64,000 nucleotides of DNA from contig CAYPWJ010000002.1 in assembly GCA_964414415.1 (NCBI GenBank), forward strand, positions 1 through 64,000. The letters run 5' to 3'. This DNA comes from CAZESS01 sp964414415 (GTDB taxonomy: Archaea > Thermoplasmatota > E2 > UBA202 > DSCA01). The notes beneath the pieces were generated by a model. The model was not told the DNA's origin. It did no database searches and saw only the letters and a list, made by a program, of their open reading frames with translations. A program made the translations under genes and the position numbers. Positions 9,201 through 17,937 of this stretch are shown here, one piece after another (within the stretch, counting starts at the first letter, position 1; each line of letters begins with the position of its first letter).

Positions 9201-9695
9201 GGGATTTTCGTCCCCATTTGCATCATATATGTATCCATGGTTCCAATTCCACGTGGTAGATCCGATGGTAAGCTCGAAATTCAAATGGTCAGACCCGATC
9301 AGGTCCACAGCCCTATGTTTATTTCCTACGCCCATCCATCCAGCTGATTGAAGATATGTCTTATCGTTTGCATTATTAGTATCACCGAACACATTATCAT
9401 TTGCACTCTCGTCTACCACTACAGCTATGTAAAGAGTATTGCCGTCTAGGTAGTAATAAATGTTTGCGAGTCCTGACTCATTTTCTGAGAGGAAGTGATA
9501 TCGATCTACGTCTCCATCCCCGTAAAACAAGCCGTTTACTGTTGGAGAGCCGCTGCCTCCACTCACGCGAGGTACGTATGACGATATTATCATCATGAGA
9601 ATAACGGATAGCACCAGTAGAAATGTCACCATTACTACCATCCATTTTTTTTGAGGCGAGAGCCTCCCCTTACTCGTTTTTTGCATTGTCCTCAC
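6279..9695 (-). CDS. Large exported GEVED/DUF11 repeat surface protein (assembly gap inside)
   Basis: The predicted product is about 1138 residues with 34 unknown residues at the gap. A Lys-rich start and a hydrophobic segment (VVMVTFLLVLSVILMMI, about 19-35) form a signal peptide or anchor. Next come a domain reading out cargo dates and widths typical of secreted bacterial proteins, a GEVED-type domain (DYGDAPDSY ... GEDVDAETDGQPN ... SDGEVEDYAVEIE, about 290-460), and at least four DUF11-type beta-sandwich repeats rich in Asp and Thr. The two first DUF11 copies are nearly identical, and the 100-N gap lies in the second. Expected role: cell-surface or extracellular structural protein. The 5' part is more AT-rich than the 3' repeats. 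Confidence 0.8.
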   Translation of the reverse strand: MRTMQKTSKGRLSPQKKWMVVMVTFLLVLSVILMMIISSYVPRVSGGSGSPTVNGLFYGDGDVDRYHFLSENESGLANIYYYLDGNTLYIAVVVDESANDNVFGDTNNANDKTYLQSAGWMGVGNKHRAVDLIGSDHLNFELTIGSTTWNWNHGYIYDANGDENPDEADWLSGPNDGSTGGGSPPPGLVSASSLQYNLNTGTWDVTIEGTRTSSSDWKSPDGDSDNDATDEGWPTYSSTYDWEWAMVYEMSMDVSGHGGDPFTCRVVSAHNSPGKNDNENVDIPPANLVDYGDAPDSYSTFIESNGARHTIVVNNPHLGEDVDAETDGQPNVDATGDDILDGNDDEDGVVFTTSLVLETTASVDVTASAGGHLNAWLDFNRDGDWADNGEQIFHDKPLNSGLNSLTFSVPHDATQGTTFARFRFSSTTGLSYTGSASDGEVEDYAVEIEQPQQIDLELTKEVNDTDPNVGSTITFYINVTNQGSSTATGIDVTDALPTGLSYHSSHADIGSYSPDIWTISTLTAGTTAHLMLNATVDNTGSITNEAEVTAADQPDSDSSPNDGEGDDHDTATLNGQQIDLELTKEVNDTDPNVXXXXXXXXXXXXXXXXXXXXXXXXXXXXXXXXXXSSPNDGEGDDHDTATLNGILLIPEISVTKTASPTAVFSGDTVVWTIVVENTGDVALDSVSVIDDLEGTLASGVSLNPGETWTDQYTTNPTADQVNTVTVTGEDTEGTEVTDSDSASVSVVAPAVSVTKADSADPVTEGDTLNYTIVVQNTGDVDLTNVVVVDDYNESMLVINDADDGADNGDTITWTVDSLPVGSTVTFRIETTVRITDLTERVLIWNYVDVSSEEDASDSDAEPTRVDPIPELADPEFIIEKTDNVDPVEPTFLLKYTITFWNAGSGTATGVVINDTLPDGVTYESFVLYQVDEPLPTSSVTPTVDGSHVTWAFGDLPEGVPYTLIVRARVNYGLETGTVLNNTVTISSSEGARATAWETTDITNEPPVTVKKFHGYVYNETLYEDGEYLLHHITDETLITLAATDYPIPGASGVAHTYYRIFKWDEDDGRWDMLFNWKEYGVWNDQHPYNPIDLPALGEIYGVEPMGKYEIEFYSVDRAGNVEGMQWNDIQVSLEEVEQ
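7762..8343 (-). repeat. 372-nt tandem DUF11 repeat spanning an assembly gap
   Basis: The segment starting TCGTTGGGGCTGCTGT occurs at 7801 and 8011, and the segment GACGTTGGGGTCGG at 7917 and 8289. From the second pair the unit is 372 nt (124 codons). Copy two is visible only at its two ends because 7817-7916 is N. Confidence 0.85.
7817..7916. other. 100-N assembly gap in the DUF11 repeat gene
   Basis: Exactly 100 Ns, a conventional placeholder for unknown length. Filling from the intact neighbouring copy predicts 262 nt missing, or 262 plus multiples of 372. Confidence 0.9.
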
Positions 9696-9734
9696 CCTTT
9701 TAGATAAAGGTTAATTTGCTACAGCTAAAACTTA

Positions 9735-9748
9735 TTATTTAAATTTTT
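9735..9748 (-). promoter_or_regulatory. Promoter of the DUF11 surface protein
   Basis: An ATTTAAATAATAAG element on the minus strand is about 40-53 nt before the ATG at 9695, and GGTGAGG lies just before the ATG as ribosome-binding site. The rest of 9696-9872 shows no gene. Confidence 0.5.
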
Positions 9749-9872
9749 CCCTCACGCCAGCGATTTTCTTCTCAAAAGCCCCATTGCTGATTTTTTGCTC
9801 GCAAATTGATTATTTATGCATACATTAGAACTTTTTTGCCCGTGCAGCTGGCCTATACTTGGCCGCGACGTG

Positions 9873-11850
9873 TCAGGTACACGTCTGTAAGCATTCATCC
9901 CAGTATGTATCCGAGGCGAAGAGAGTGTCCTCGTACTGCGACAGGTAGTAACTCGGCAAATAAATGCTTATTCCGTGTGCATCTGGATGCCCGTCGCCGT
10001 GCCACTCGGCATGCATCAAGCAGGTTATGTTGTCGATCACGTTCCGGGCGGCATCGTCGATAACGGCGTCTCCAGACAGCTGTTCCACGGTATAGGCAAA
10101 ATCATAGAGGTCTCCGTATCCAACGCCGCCGAATGATTCCACCTGCTCGCAGGCATCAGAGACAACGCTGCTGCGTATACGGCTGGTGTTTGAGAGAAGG
10201 CGTGCAAACGTATCAACCGATGCCGATAGGTCAGCCATATAGGAAAGATTCCACCCGGAAATGGTATAGGCCTGTGCATCCTGATATAACGCAGCGTATT
10301 CCTCCACGATACAGTCCACCATCGCTGCACCGGATGAAATGTTGCCGGCCGCCTCCAGCACCGCTCGATGTGGGAGACCTGCTGCCGACATTGATTCCTG
10401 AGAGGTGACAACATAGCCGACATACTGATCCAGTCCGTATGCTGCCTCTATCCCTCCCATTTTGCAGGCGGTATACACGAGCACGTCGATTTTTTTATGG
10501 CTGCCGGTGCATGCCGCAGCCAGCGAGCCCCGTATCTCCTGAAGAGTTAGCCTGTCGTTGTTGGTTTCGTCCTTGCAGATGCCTCTCCACCCGTAGCCGT
10601 GGTTCCAGAGTTCTAGCATATAATGCTCGGCAGGATACTGCCGGAATGCGTAATCGGTGAACATTTCGAGCGTTTCCCCGCTCCCCATGTTTACCTCTCT
10701 ATCCCACCCTGGGGATATCTCCGCTAGCGATGTTTCCGAAAATGATCCATTTACAATAGTATAGCAGCGGGAATCTCCGTTTTCCTGACCGTCTTGGAGT
10801 ATGATGACAGAAACTGAGCTATCTATTTCTGCCGCCTTTATTTCATTCAATTCCTTTTGGGCATAGGTATCCAGATTGTTGTCTCCATCTAGATAGACGA
10901 TAATCGTCCAGTTTGTCCGGTACCTTGCGTCATCTGGCTCTTCAGATACATTTTTACAGGTCCTGAAAGTCCACGTATCGCTCTGGGTAGCTGCCTTGCC
11001 GTCCGATGCGATAACATGCCAGGAATAACTCGTGTTATACGCCAGCGTGACATTCATGCTGGTTAGATTTGTATGATAGGTCAACTTCTGGCCGCTTTTC
11101 GGAGTAAGACACACGGTATAGCTCAGGGGGTCGTTGTCGGGGTCGCCGCTGGTCCAGGTGAGGGTGACGTCGGTGTCGACGTCNNNNNNNNNNNNNNNNN
11201 NNNNNNNNNNNNNNNNNNNNNNNNNNNNNNNNNNNNNNNNNNNNNNNNNNNNNNNNNNNNNNNNNNNNNNNNNNNNNNNNNNNACTGGCGCCCGGTGTGG
11301 GTGATGGCTCCGCTGGTGCAGCCGGCGGCTCGTTCGGCGGGCTGTATGGCGTGGTGGTGAACGTCCATGGTGGCCCGGCGGTGGATGCGCTGCCGTCGGA
11401 GGCGGCGACCTGCCAGGTGTAGGTGGCATTGTGGGTGAGGGTGATCGTTGTCTGGGTGGCGGTGCCGTGGTAGACGGTGCTGCGTGGTGTGTCTTGTTCA
11501 CTGAGCGTGACGGTGTAGGTGACCGTGTCGTTGTCGGGGTCGCCGCCGGTCCAGGTGAGGGTGACGTCGGTGTCGACGTCACTGGCGCCCGGTGTGGGTG
11601 ATGGCTCCGCTGGTGCAGCCGGCGGCTCGTTCGGCTGCGAAGCGTCGTTGAATCGTTCTTTAAATATTTTGAATAGATATGAGAAAAAGAGCCCGAATAT
11701 ACCGTCGTATGGGAGGGATTCAGCCGTGTCCTTGGAGGATAGTGTGGAAGGAATCGGCTGTGGATTTGCTTCGAGAGCAGAGAAAAGCGGTACCGCTACC
11801 AGTATCGCCGCACAGAGAATTGCCGTCGCCGCCCATTTCTCTTGGAACAT
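9873..11850 (-). CDS. Secreted clostripain-family (C11) cysteine protease with Ig/Fn3-like N-terminal domains; frame broken only by the N gap
   Basis: With the gap removed the frame is continuous, giving about 625 residues. It begins with a signal segment (ATAILCAAILVAVPLFSA), then a linker and beta-sandwich repeats with PNEPPAAP spacers, then the catalytic domain. The C11 signatures are visible: TNWTIIVYLDGDNNLD at the domain start, the catalytic His in LELWNHGYGWRG, and the catalytic Cys in VLVYTACKMGGIEAAY. The 100-N gap puts the two halves in different frames; 100 is 1 mod 3, whereas repeat alignment requires a multiple of 3. The gene is therefore probably intact. Likely role: extracellular proteolysis. 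Confidence 0.82.
11127..11635 (-). repeat. 297-nt tandem repeat of Fn3-like domain with gap
   Basis: The end of the unit (GTGTCGACGTC) is at 11183 and 11580, and the start of the next (ACTGGCGCCCGG) at 11284 and 11581. The unit is 297 nt (99 codons), and the two unit junctions are identical for more than 50 bp on each side. Confidence 0.85.
11184..11283. other. 100-N assembly gap in the C11 protease gene
   Basis: The flanks join perfectly if the gap is zero or a whole number of 297-nt units. The 100 Ns create an artificial frameshift. Confidence 0.9.
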
Positions 11851-11894
11851 GGTTCTACCCCGGATGCCAGCATATAGTGTATTATGCTAACTAT

Positions 11895-11904
11895 TTGCTA
11901 GCAA
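11895..11904. promoter_or_regulatory. Palindrome TTGCTAGCAA upstream of the C11 protease
   Basis: A perfect 10-bp palindrome sits about 45 nt before the protease start, between it and a GTTTAAATAC TATA-like element at about 11926-11935. A related CTAGCAT palindrome lies upstream of the exported-protein operon at 19.7 kb. A regulator-binding role is inferred. Confidence 0.35.
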
Positions 11905-12008
11905 TATAGTGAACAGCTGGGTGGTATTTAAACTTTGCTATCATTATGCTTACAAAAGTGCGGGCTTGCGGCACAACGTAGTTAAACCATCGGCTTCCTG
12001 TACCATCT

Positions 12009-12710
12009 GTGTACGACCCGTTATCGCTGTCCGACCGGATGGAATCAGATGTGACACGAGGGACGGAGAGAAAATATTACCGCTTCCGGACCACCCGCTT
12101 CTACGGCGGTATCGCAACAGCCGATGTGGTCGGCTGCAACCTCCGCTGCCGCTTCTGCTGGTCTGGCTCCACGGTCTGGCACGCCGAAAAAGGCGATTTT
12201 TTCACGCCAAACGAGGTGGCCGACCGTCTTGCCTCAATGGCCGCTTCGCACGGCTACGACAAAGTCCGTCTCTCGGGCGGAGAGCCAGCCCTGGGGCGCT
12301 GTCACCTCCTCGCGCTGCTCGACTCTCTTGACCCGTCGCTTCTCTTCGTGCTGGAGACCAACGGCATACTCCTCGGCGCTGACAGGGCATACGTGCAGCG
12401 GCTTTCCGCGTTTCCAAATCTCCATGTCCGCGTTTCGCTGAAGGGTGCCGCCCCCGAGGAGTTTTCGCTGCTGACCGGCGCTGACAGTCAGGGTTTTCTG
12501 CTGCAGCTGCAGGCCCTCCGCCACCTGCGCGACGCCTCGCTTTCCTTCAACGCCGCTCTCGTGACTGGGAAAGACCATCCGACGGAGCTGCTACATCGGC
12601 TTGCAGAGATGGGACTGGATTCGCTGATGCTCGAGGAGGAAACCGTCAAGCTGTATCCGCCGGTGAAGGAACGGCTGCGCGGGGCGGGCCTCCTTGACTA
12701 CTTTGGATAG
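12009..12710 (+). CDS. Radical SAM protein
   Basis: This 233-residue protein carries the 4Fe-4S/SAM motif CNLRCRFCW (residues 41-49), preceded by FYGGIATADVVG, and a second SAM-binding GGEP (LSGGEPALG). It is shorter than most radical SAM enzymes and lacks extra cysteine clusters, resembling small archaeal radical SAM proteins of unspecified function. I take the GTG at 12009 because the MYDPL-type beginning is typical of the group; an ATG at 12039 is the alternative. Substrate is unknown. It ends 3 bp before the convergent DUF72 gene. Confidence 0.82.
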   Translation: MYDPLSLSDRMESDVTRGTERKYYRFRTTRFYGGIATADVVGCNLRCRFCWSGSTVWHAEKGDFFTPNEVADRLASMAASHGYDKVRLSGGEPALGRCHLLALLDSLDPSLLFVLETNGILLGADRAYVQRLSAFPNLHVRVSLKGAAPEEFSLLTGADSQGFLLQLQALRHLRDASLSFNAALVTGKDHPTELLHRLAEMGLDSLMLEEETVKLYPPVKERLRGAGLLDYFG

Positions 12711-12713
12711 GGC

Positions 12714-13496
12714 CTACAGCAGCTCCATCAACGTCTGGGCGTTGTCGTACATCTCAAAGTTGTTGAACATGCAGTAGACTCTCTCATGTGCATCTGCAAG
12801 CCGCGTGAGCCTGCCGGCCAGTTCCTCCAGCTCGCTGCCGGAGTAATCATAGTCGTAGTCGTATTCATCCTCGTTGCGGCCATGCAGCCGGACATAGGCC
12901 GTCGGGTGCGCCGACAGCGGCTCCCGGCGCATGAGGTCGACGACGTGGACGAGGTCGAGGTCGTCGCAGATGCGGCGCACCCGCTCTGGACGCTGCCGCC
13001 AGTCGCCCCGGGGCTCCCACGCCAGCTCGATGCCACAGCGCTCGATGTCGCCCAGCAGCTCCCGCATCTGCTGCTCGTGTTCATCGCTGCAGTCAAAGCT
13101 CCCCGGCGTCTGCAGGACGCATATCGGGGCGTCGAGCGCTTCCGCTCGCTTCCGGGTCTCACGCCATGCGTCGACAACCGTCTCATGGGGGCGGAGATAG
13201 CCGAAGTGCTCCTCCTGCAGCTCGGTCAGCCGGTCTCTGCGTTTCCGCCAGGTCGGGCTGCTCGTCGGATGGGTGAGCGCCTGCCACGCCTTCACGGTGA
13301 AGACAAAGCCGTCGGCTGCCTCACGGCGCCAGCGCCGGGCAGTCCGAACCATCGGCAGCTTGTAAAACGTCCTGTTGAGCTCCACCGCTGGAAACACCTG
13401 GCTGAAGGCCTGCAGCTTGCTCTCGTAGCGTTCCTTCCATCCGTCCGGCGGTCGATAGTAGCCATAGCCGCAGGTGCCCACGACGATGTCTCCCAT
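12714..13496 (-). CDS. DUF72 family protein
   Basis: This 260-residue protein of the DUF72/YecE type has a TIM-barrel-like fold and unknown function. Signatures are the start GDIVVGTCGYGYY, the VELNRTFYKLP segment, WRREAADGFVFTVKAWQALTHP, and the C-terminal AYVRLHGRN with YCMFNNFEMYDNA. I chose the ATG at 13496, which has GAGGTG upstream and yields the canonical family N-terminus, over one at 13544 that adds 16 residues and lies almost on top of the shared TATA box. It is divergent from the aldo/keto reductase gene. Confidence 0.87.
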   Translation of the reverse strand: MGDIVVGTCGYGYYRPPDGWKERYESKLQAFSQVFPAVELNRTFYKLPMVRTARRWRREAADGFVFTVKAWQALTHPTSSPTWRKRRDRLTELQEEHFGYLRPHETVVDAWRETRKRAEALDAPICVLQTPGSFDCSDEHEQQMRELLGDIERCGIELAWEPRGDWRQRPERVRRICDDLDLVHVVDLMRREPLSAHPTAYVRLHGRNEDEYDYDYDYSGSELEELAGRLTRLADAHERVYCMFNNFEMYDNAQTLMELL

Positions 13497-13551
13497 TTTC
13501 GGCACCTCATCTCCATATACCTCGAGGTTTATTAGGCTGTCCATCCCCACG

Positions 13552-13560
13552 TTTTTAAAT
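13552..13560. promoter_or_regulatory. Shared AT box between DUF72 and aldo/keto reductase genes
   Basis: TTTTTAAAT lies 21-29 nt before the reductase ATG (13581) on the plus strand and 56-64 nt before the DUF72 ATG on the minus strand. It could serve both directions. Confidence 0.45.
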
Positions 13561-13580
13561 CCTGGTGCCATGGTGAAGGC

Positions 13581-14585
<1,005 letters not shown>

Positions 14586-14587
14586 CC

Positions 14588-14596
14588 ATTTATATG
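14588..14596 (+). promoter_or_regulatory. TATA box for the MgtC-like gene
   Basis: ATTTATATG is 23-31 nt before the ATG at 14619. Between them CTCGT and ACGAG (14602-14618) form a small inverted repeat that ends at the start codon. Confidence 0.5.
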
Positions 14597-14618
14597 CTAT
14601 CCTCGTTCGTATCACGAG

Positions 14619-15041
14619 ATGTGGGACTTTACAGCCATTACCCTCGACCAGATTATAAAGATAGCCGTCGCGCTGGCGCTCGGCACCGTCATCGGCTTCG
14701 AGCGTGAATGGGCCGACAAGCCGGCCGGCATCAGGACACACATCTTGGTCTGCGTTGCAGCCTGTCTCATCACTATTATGGCCTTCTCTTTCGGGGCGGA
14801 AGAAGCGCAGGCCCGACTCATGGAGGGCATCATCGTCGGCATCGGCTTCCTAGGTGCTGGCACAATCATATCCTCCGGCACTGCAGGCGTCAAAGGCCTC
14901 ACCACCGCCGCGAGCATCTGGATCACCTCCGCCATCGGCATGACCGTCGGCAGCGGCAAATACGCTCTGGCCGCCCTGGCAGCCGTCGCCGTATTCATCG
15001 TCCTCAGAATGGGAAAGGCAAAGGAGCGCATCGGAGACTAA
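14619..15041 (+). CDS. MgtC/SapB-family membrane protein
   Basis: This 140-residue protein has about four membrane helices. Family hallmarks are visible: GTVIGFEREWADKPAGIRTH, GIGFLGAGTI, and GLTTAASIWITSAIG. The conserved acidic and Arg residues of the first cytoplasmic loop (ERE, RTH) are kept. In bacteria the family is linked to low-magnesium adaptation or F-ATPase regulation; the archaeal role is unknown. It lacks the soluble C-terminal domain of MgtC itself, as many homologues do. A hairpin follows in the 3' spacer. Confidence 0.9.
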   Translation: MWDFTAITLDQIIKIAVALALGTVIGFEREWADKPAGIRTHILVCVAACLITIMAFSFGAEEAQARLMEGIIVGIGFLGAGTIISSGTAGVKGLTTAASIWITSAIGMTVGSGKYALAALAAVAVFIVLRMGKAKERIGD

Positions 15042-15065
15042 CCACCTTGATTTTTGTATAAAAAT

Positions 15066-15080
15066 CCCACACTCTGTGGG
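15066..15080 (+). terminator. Small hairpin downstream of the MgtC-like gene
   Basis: CCCAC and GTGGG pair around a five-base loop, preceded by a T-rich run at 15053-15058. Archaeal termination usually relies on T-runs, so this is a weak call. Confidence 0.25.
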
Positions 15081-15170
15081 CATGGCTGTTGCTCCCGCCG
15101 TGCGTGACCGATGAGCGGGCCGGGTGGCTGTACATGGATGATACTTTATAGCGCTGCGTGATGGAGGTGT

Positions 15171-15860
15171 ATGCTGGTGTTTGTCCACGGGCTGGGGCAT
15201 ACCGCCGACGGATGGCAGCCGTTCCTCCAGTTTTTCAGGGAACGTGGCATCGAGTGTACAGCCGTAGCCCTGCAGGAGGGACGGGACCTGGCGCGGACAC
15301 AGTTCAGTGATTACGTGGACACCGTCACGGACACAGTGGCCCAGGATGACGTCGTCGTCGGGCATTCGATGGGTGGCCTCATCATGCAGAAAGTCGCCGA
15401 AAAAACAGCGATACAGGCCGGTGTTGGCATCTGCTCAGCGCCGCCCACAGGCATCACGTTCAAGAAACGGATGATACTGGCTTCTCTCCGGTATCTGCCG
15501 TATGTGCTGCTGAAGCAGCCGTTTCAATTCAGTTACGGCTACACACGGAAGAGGATGTGTAACTGCATGAGCGAAAAACGAGCGAGGCAGATATACGAGC
15601 ATGCGGTCACCAGGATGCCGCCCAGGGTGGCCTACGCGTTAGCGATGAACAAGATAGCTGTCAACGAAGCCGAGGTCACCTGCCCGCTGCATTTCATGGC
15701 CGCCTCGGAGGACAGACTGTCCCCGCCGTCGCTGGTGAAACAGATAGCAGACAAATACGATGCATCACTGAGCGTCCACGACGGCTGCCATTACATCTTC
15801 CACCACTGGGAGCCCTACGCCCGGCAGCTCGCAGCCTTCCTCGACTCACTGGAAGCATAG
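15171..15860 (+). CDS. Alpha/beta hydrolase
   Basis: This 229-residue cytoplasmic alpha/beta-hydrolase has no signal peptide. The oxyanion-hole segment VHGLGHTADGW is at the N-terminus, the nucleophile elbow is GHSMGG (about residues 64-69), the acid is likely in AASEDRLSPP, and the catalytic His lies in GCHYIFHHWEP. The sequence starts directly at the first beta strand, making it compact. CTTTATAG at 15144-15151 and GGAGGTG just before the ATG mark the start. The natural substrate is unknown. Confidence 0.85.
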   Translation: MLVFVHGLGHTADGWQPFLQFFRERGIECTAVALQEGRDLARTQFSDYVDTVTDTVAQDDVVVGHSMGGLIMQKVAEKTAIQAGVGICSAPPTGITFKKRMILASLRYLPYVLLKQPFQFSYGYTRKRMCNCMSEKRARQIYEHAVTRMPPRVAYALAMNKIAVNEAEVTCPLHFMAASEDRLSPPSLVKQIADKYDASLSVHDGCHYIFHHWEPYARQLAAFLDSLEA

Positions 15861-15887
15861 CCAGACGAGCGCTTACCCGTAAAAGAG

Positions 15888-15975
15888 CGCTGAGGGAGGG
15901 ATTTGAACCCTCGTGGAGCGGAAGCTCCACCAGCTCTCAAGGCTGGCGCCGTAGTCCTGGCTTGGCTACCTCAGC
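15888..15975 (-). tRNA. tRNA-Ser(TGA)
   Basis: The minus strand folds into a class II tRNA of 88 nt. The acceptor GCTGAGG pairs with CCTCAGC, the anticodon stem CCAGC/GCTGG encloses loop CTTGAGA (anticodon TGA, reading UCA), the long variable arm GGAGC-TTCC-GCTCC is present, and the T arm contains GGTTCAAATCC. The discriminator is G, as in archaeal serine tRNAs; CCA is not encoded and no intron is present. It lies 61 nt after rpsJ on the same strand without a well-placed promoter of its own, so cotranscription with tuf-rpsJ is likely. Confidence 0.93.
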
Positions 15976-16036
15976 AGAGACGTGATAAAAAGACAACAAG
16001 GGGAAAAAGAAAAAGGTTGTGGAAGAGCGCGCCGTG

Positions 16037-16348
16037 CTACGACTTCAGCATGATCTCTATGTTCACGCCGTCGGGTACCTGGATGCGCATGAGCTGGCGG
16101 AGCGCTCTATCCTGGGCATCGAGCTCGATGAGCCGCTTGTGGATGCGCATTTCCCATTTGTCCCAGGTCTCCGTCCCTTCGCCGTCGGGGCTCTTCCTGC
16201 AGGGGACCCGCAGGTGCTTGGTGGGCAGCGGGATCGGGCCGCTCATCTGGGTGCCCGTCCGCTCGGCTATCATCTTTATCTGGCTGCAGACGTTATCGAT
16301 TTTTTTGGCGTCCGTACCGGACAACGAAACGCGCGCCTTCTGTGCCAT
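16037..16348 (-). CDS. rpsJ: 30S ribosomal protein S10
   Basis: This 103-residue S10 is recognised by KARVSLSGTDAKKIDNVC at the start, GPIPLPTKHLRVPCRKSPDG in the loop that contacts 16S rRNA, and WEMRIHKRLIELDA followed by QVPDGVNIEIML. Length is standard for archaea. It follows tuf by 8 nt on the same strand, the usual archaeal tuf-rpsJ order, with tRNA-Ser downstream. Confidence 0.96.
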   Translation of the reverse strand: MAQKARVSLSGTDAKKIDNVCSQIKMIAERTGTQMSGPIPLPTKHLRVPCRKSPDGEGTETWDKWEMRIHKRLIELDAQDRALRQLMRIQVPDGVNIEIMLKS

Positions 16349-16356
16349 GGTGGTAT

Positions 16357-17631
16357 TCAGCGAGTCTCGACGTCGATGCAGACACCGGCGGCGACCGTTT
16401 GCCCCATGTCACGGATGGCAAAGCGACCCATCTCCGGGATCTCCTTCGCCTTTTCTATGACCATCGGGCGGGTCGGCCGTATCTTGACGATGGCTGCATC
16501 CCCTGTCTTCAGGAAGTCAGGGTTTTCTTCCTTGGTTTCACCGCTCCGCGGGTCGATTTTCCGGATAAGCTCCTCGAATTTGCAGGCAATCTGAGCCGTG
16601 AAGGCGTGGAACACCGGCGTGTAGCCGACGGTGATAACGGAGGGATGGTTGAGCACCATGATCTGGGCGGTGAAGGTCCTGGCAACCGTGGGCGGGTTGT
16701 CAACGCTGCCGGCGACGTCGCCGCGGCGGATGTCTTTTTTGCTGACACCGCGCATGTTGACACCGACGTTGTCACCTGGCTCAGCCTTGGGTATCTCCTC
16801 GTGGTGCATCTCGATGGATTTCACCTCGCCGGTGACCCCGTCAGGCTGCGTCGACGGCAGAAAGATGAGCTTGTCACCGGGCTTCATGACGCCCGTTTCC
16901 AGTCGTCCAACCGGTACAGTGCCGACGCCCGTGATGGAGTACACATCCTGGATGGGCCACCGTAGCGGCTTGTTGATCGGCTTCTCTGCGGTGGTCAGCT
17001 GGTCCAGCGCCTCGATGATGGTCGGCCCGTCCCACCAGTCAAGTTCTCCCTTTTTGGTGGCGTTGTCGCCCTTGAACGCTGACACCGGCACGAACTGGAC
17101 GTCCTTGTAGCCGATGGTTTTCAGCAGCTTCTGCGTTTCGTTCTTTACTTCCTCGTAGCGTTCCTGGCTGTACGGCGGGTTGGTGGCATCCATCTTGTTG
17201 ATGGCCACGATCATCTGCTTCACGCCGAGCGTCCGGGCCAGCCAGGCGTGCTCCTTCGTCTGGGCCATGACGCCCTCAGGCGCTGCGACGACCAGCACGG
17301 CGGCGTCCGCCTGCGACGTGCCGGTAATCATGTTTTTGACAAAGTCCCGGTGCCCGGGAGCATCGATGACGGTGAAGTAATAATTGTCGGTGTCGAACCG
17401 TTTATGGGCGACATCGATGGTGACGCCGCGCTCTCGCTCTTCCTTCACCTTGTCCATGATCCAGGCGAGCGCGAATGATTCTTTTCCCTTTTCTTTTGCT
17501 TCCTGCTTGTATTTTTCCACGATGTGGTCGGGGAACTGGCCGGTTTCCAGCAGCAGTCGTCCTACCAGCGTCGATTTACCGTGGTCCACGTGCCCTATCG
17601 TCGCCAGGTTTATATGAGGTTTATCTGCCAT
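16357..17631 (-). CDS. tuf: Translation elongation factor EF-1 alpha
   Basis: This 424-residue GTPase delivers aminoacyl-tRNA to the ribosome. All G motifs are intact: GHVDHGKST (G1), DAPGHRDF (G3), and NKMD (G4). The effector region RERGVTIDVAH and the domain 2/3 segments typical of archaeal EF-1alpha (GVNMRGVSKKDIRRGD, CKFEELIRKIDPR) are present. A strong AGGAGGAAG ribosome-binding site lies at 17637-17645 and an AT box at 17669-17677. It heads the tuf-rpsJ-tRNA-Ser unit; fusA, rpsG and rpsL are not in the window. Confidence 0.97.
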   Translation of the reverse strand: MADKPHINLATIGHVDHGKSTLVGRLLLETGQFPDHIVEKYKQEAKEKGKESFALAWIMDKVKEERERGVTIDVAHKRFDTDNYYFTVIDAPGHRDFVKNMITGTSQADAAVLVVAAPEGVMAQTKEHAWLARTLGVKQMIVAINKMDATNPPYSQERYEEVKNETQKLLKTIGYKDVQFVPVSAFKGDNATKKGELDWWDGPTIIEALDQLTTAEKPINKPLRWPIQDVYSITGVGTVPVGRLETGVMKPGDKLIFLPSTQPDGVTGEVKSIEMHHEEIPKAEPGDNVGVNMRGVSKKDIRRGDVAGSVDNPPTVARTFTAQIMVLNHPSVITVGYTPVFHAFTAQIACKFEELIRKIDPRSGETKEENPDFLKTGDAAIVKIRPTRPMVIEKAKEIPEMGRFAIRDMGQTVAAGVCIDVETR

Positions 17632-17636
17632 TTTTC

Positions 17637-17645
17637 TTCCTCCTG
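17637..17645 (-). promoter_or_regulatory. Strong ribosome-binding site of tuf
   Basis: AGGAGGAAG on the minus strand ends 5 nt before the tuf ATG. A TATATATAT box at 17669-17677 is 38-46 nt upstream, so this is a leadered mRNA, in contrast to many neighbouring genes. Confidence 0.7.
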
Positions 17646-17823
17646 AGTTGTTTGTATATTGCTTTTAGATATATATACTTTTACGGAGGATAAATGGCGC
17701 TATGTTTAAAAATTTTTTCCACTCGATGTCGCTCTGGGCAGGAACCGATGCGGGCAAAAAATATAGAAAACCATATAAGAACGGTGTGATATGTACCCAG
17801 TTAGGGATGCGGGTGTCAGTGCG

Positions 17824-17937
17824 ATGTTTGCAGTTTCATCAGGGTCGGTGACCGTCGGACCGGTATCAGCCGCTGTGGATCCCAGCAGGAGGTCTCCCCC
17901 CTCGCGTGCTCCGTGGCCTGGAGACCCGGTATCATGA
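17824..17937 (+). CDS. Possible 37-residue leader ORF before the histidine kinase
   Basis: An open frame beginning MFAVSSGSVTVG ends with a TGA that overlaps the kinase ATG at 17934 by 4 bp, as in coupled genes elsewhere in this window. CATATAAG at about 17773-17780 could be its promoter. The peptide is Pro/Ser/Arg rich with no recognisable domain, and it may be fortuitous. Confidence 0.22.
   Translation: MFAVSSGSVTVGPVSAAVDPSRRSPPSRAPWPGDPVS

Noticed and set aside
15984..15991. TTTTTATCA as promoter of tRNA-Ser
   Set aside because: Only 9-16 nt before the mature 5' end, too close for a TATA box; cotranscription from tuf-rpsJ is simpler.
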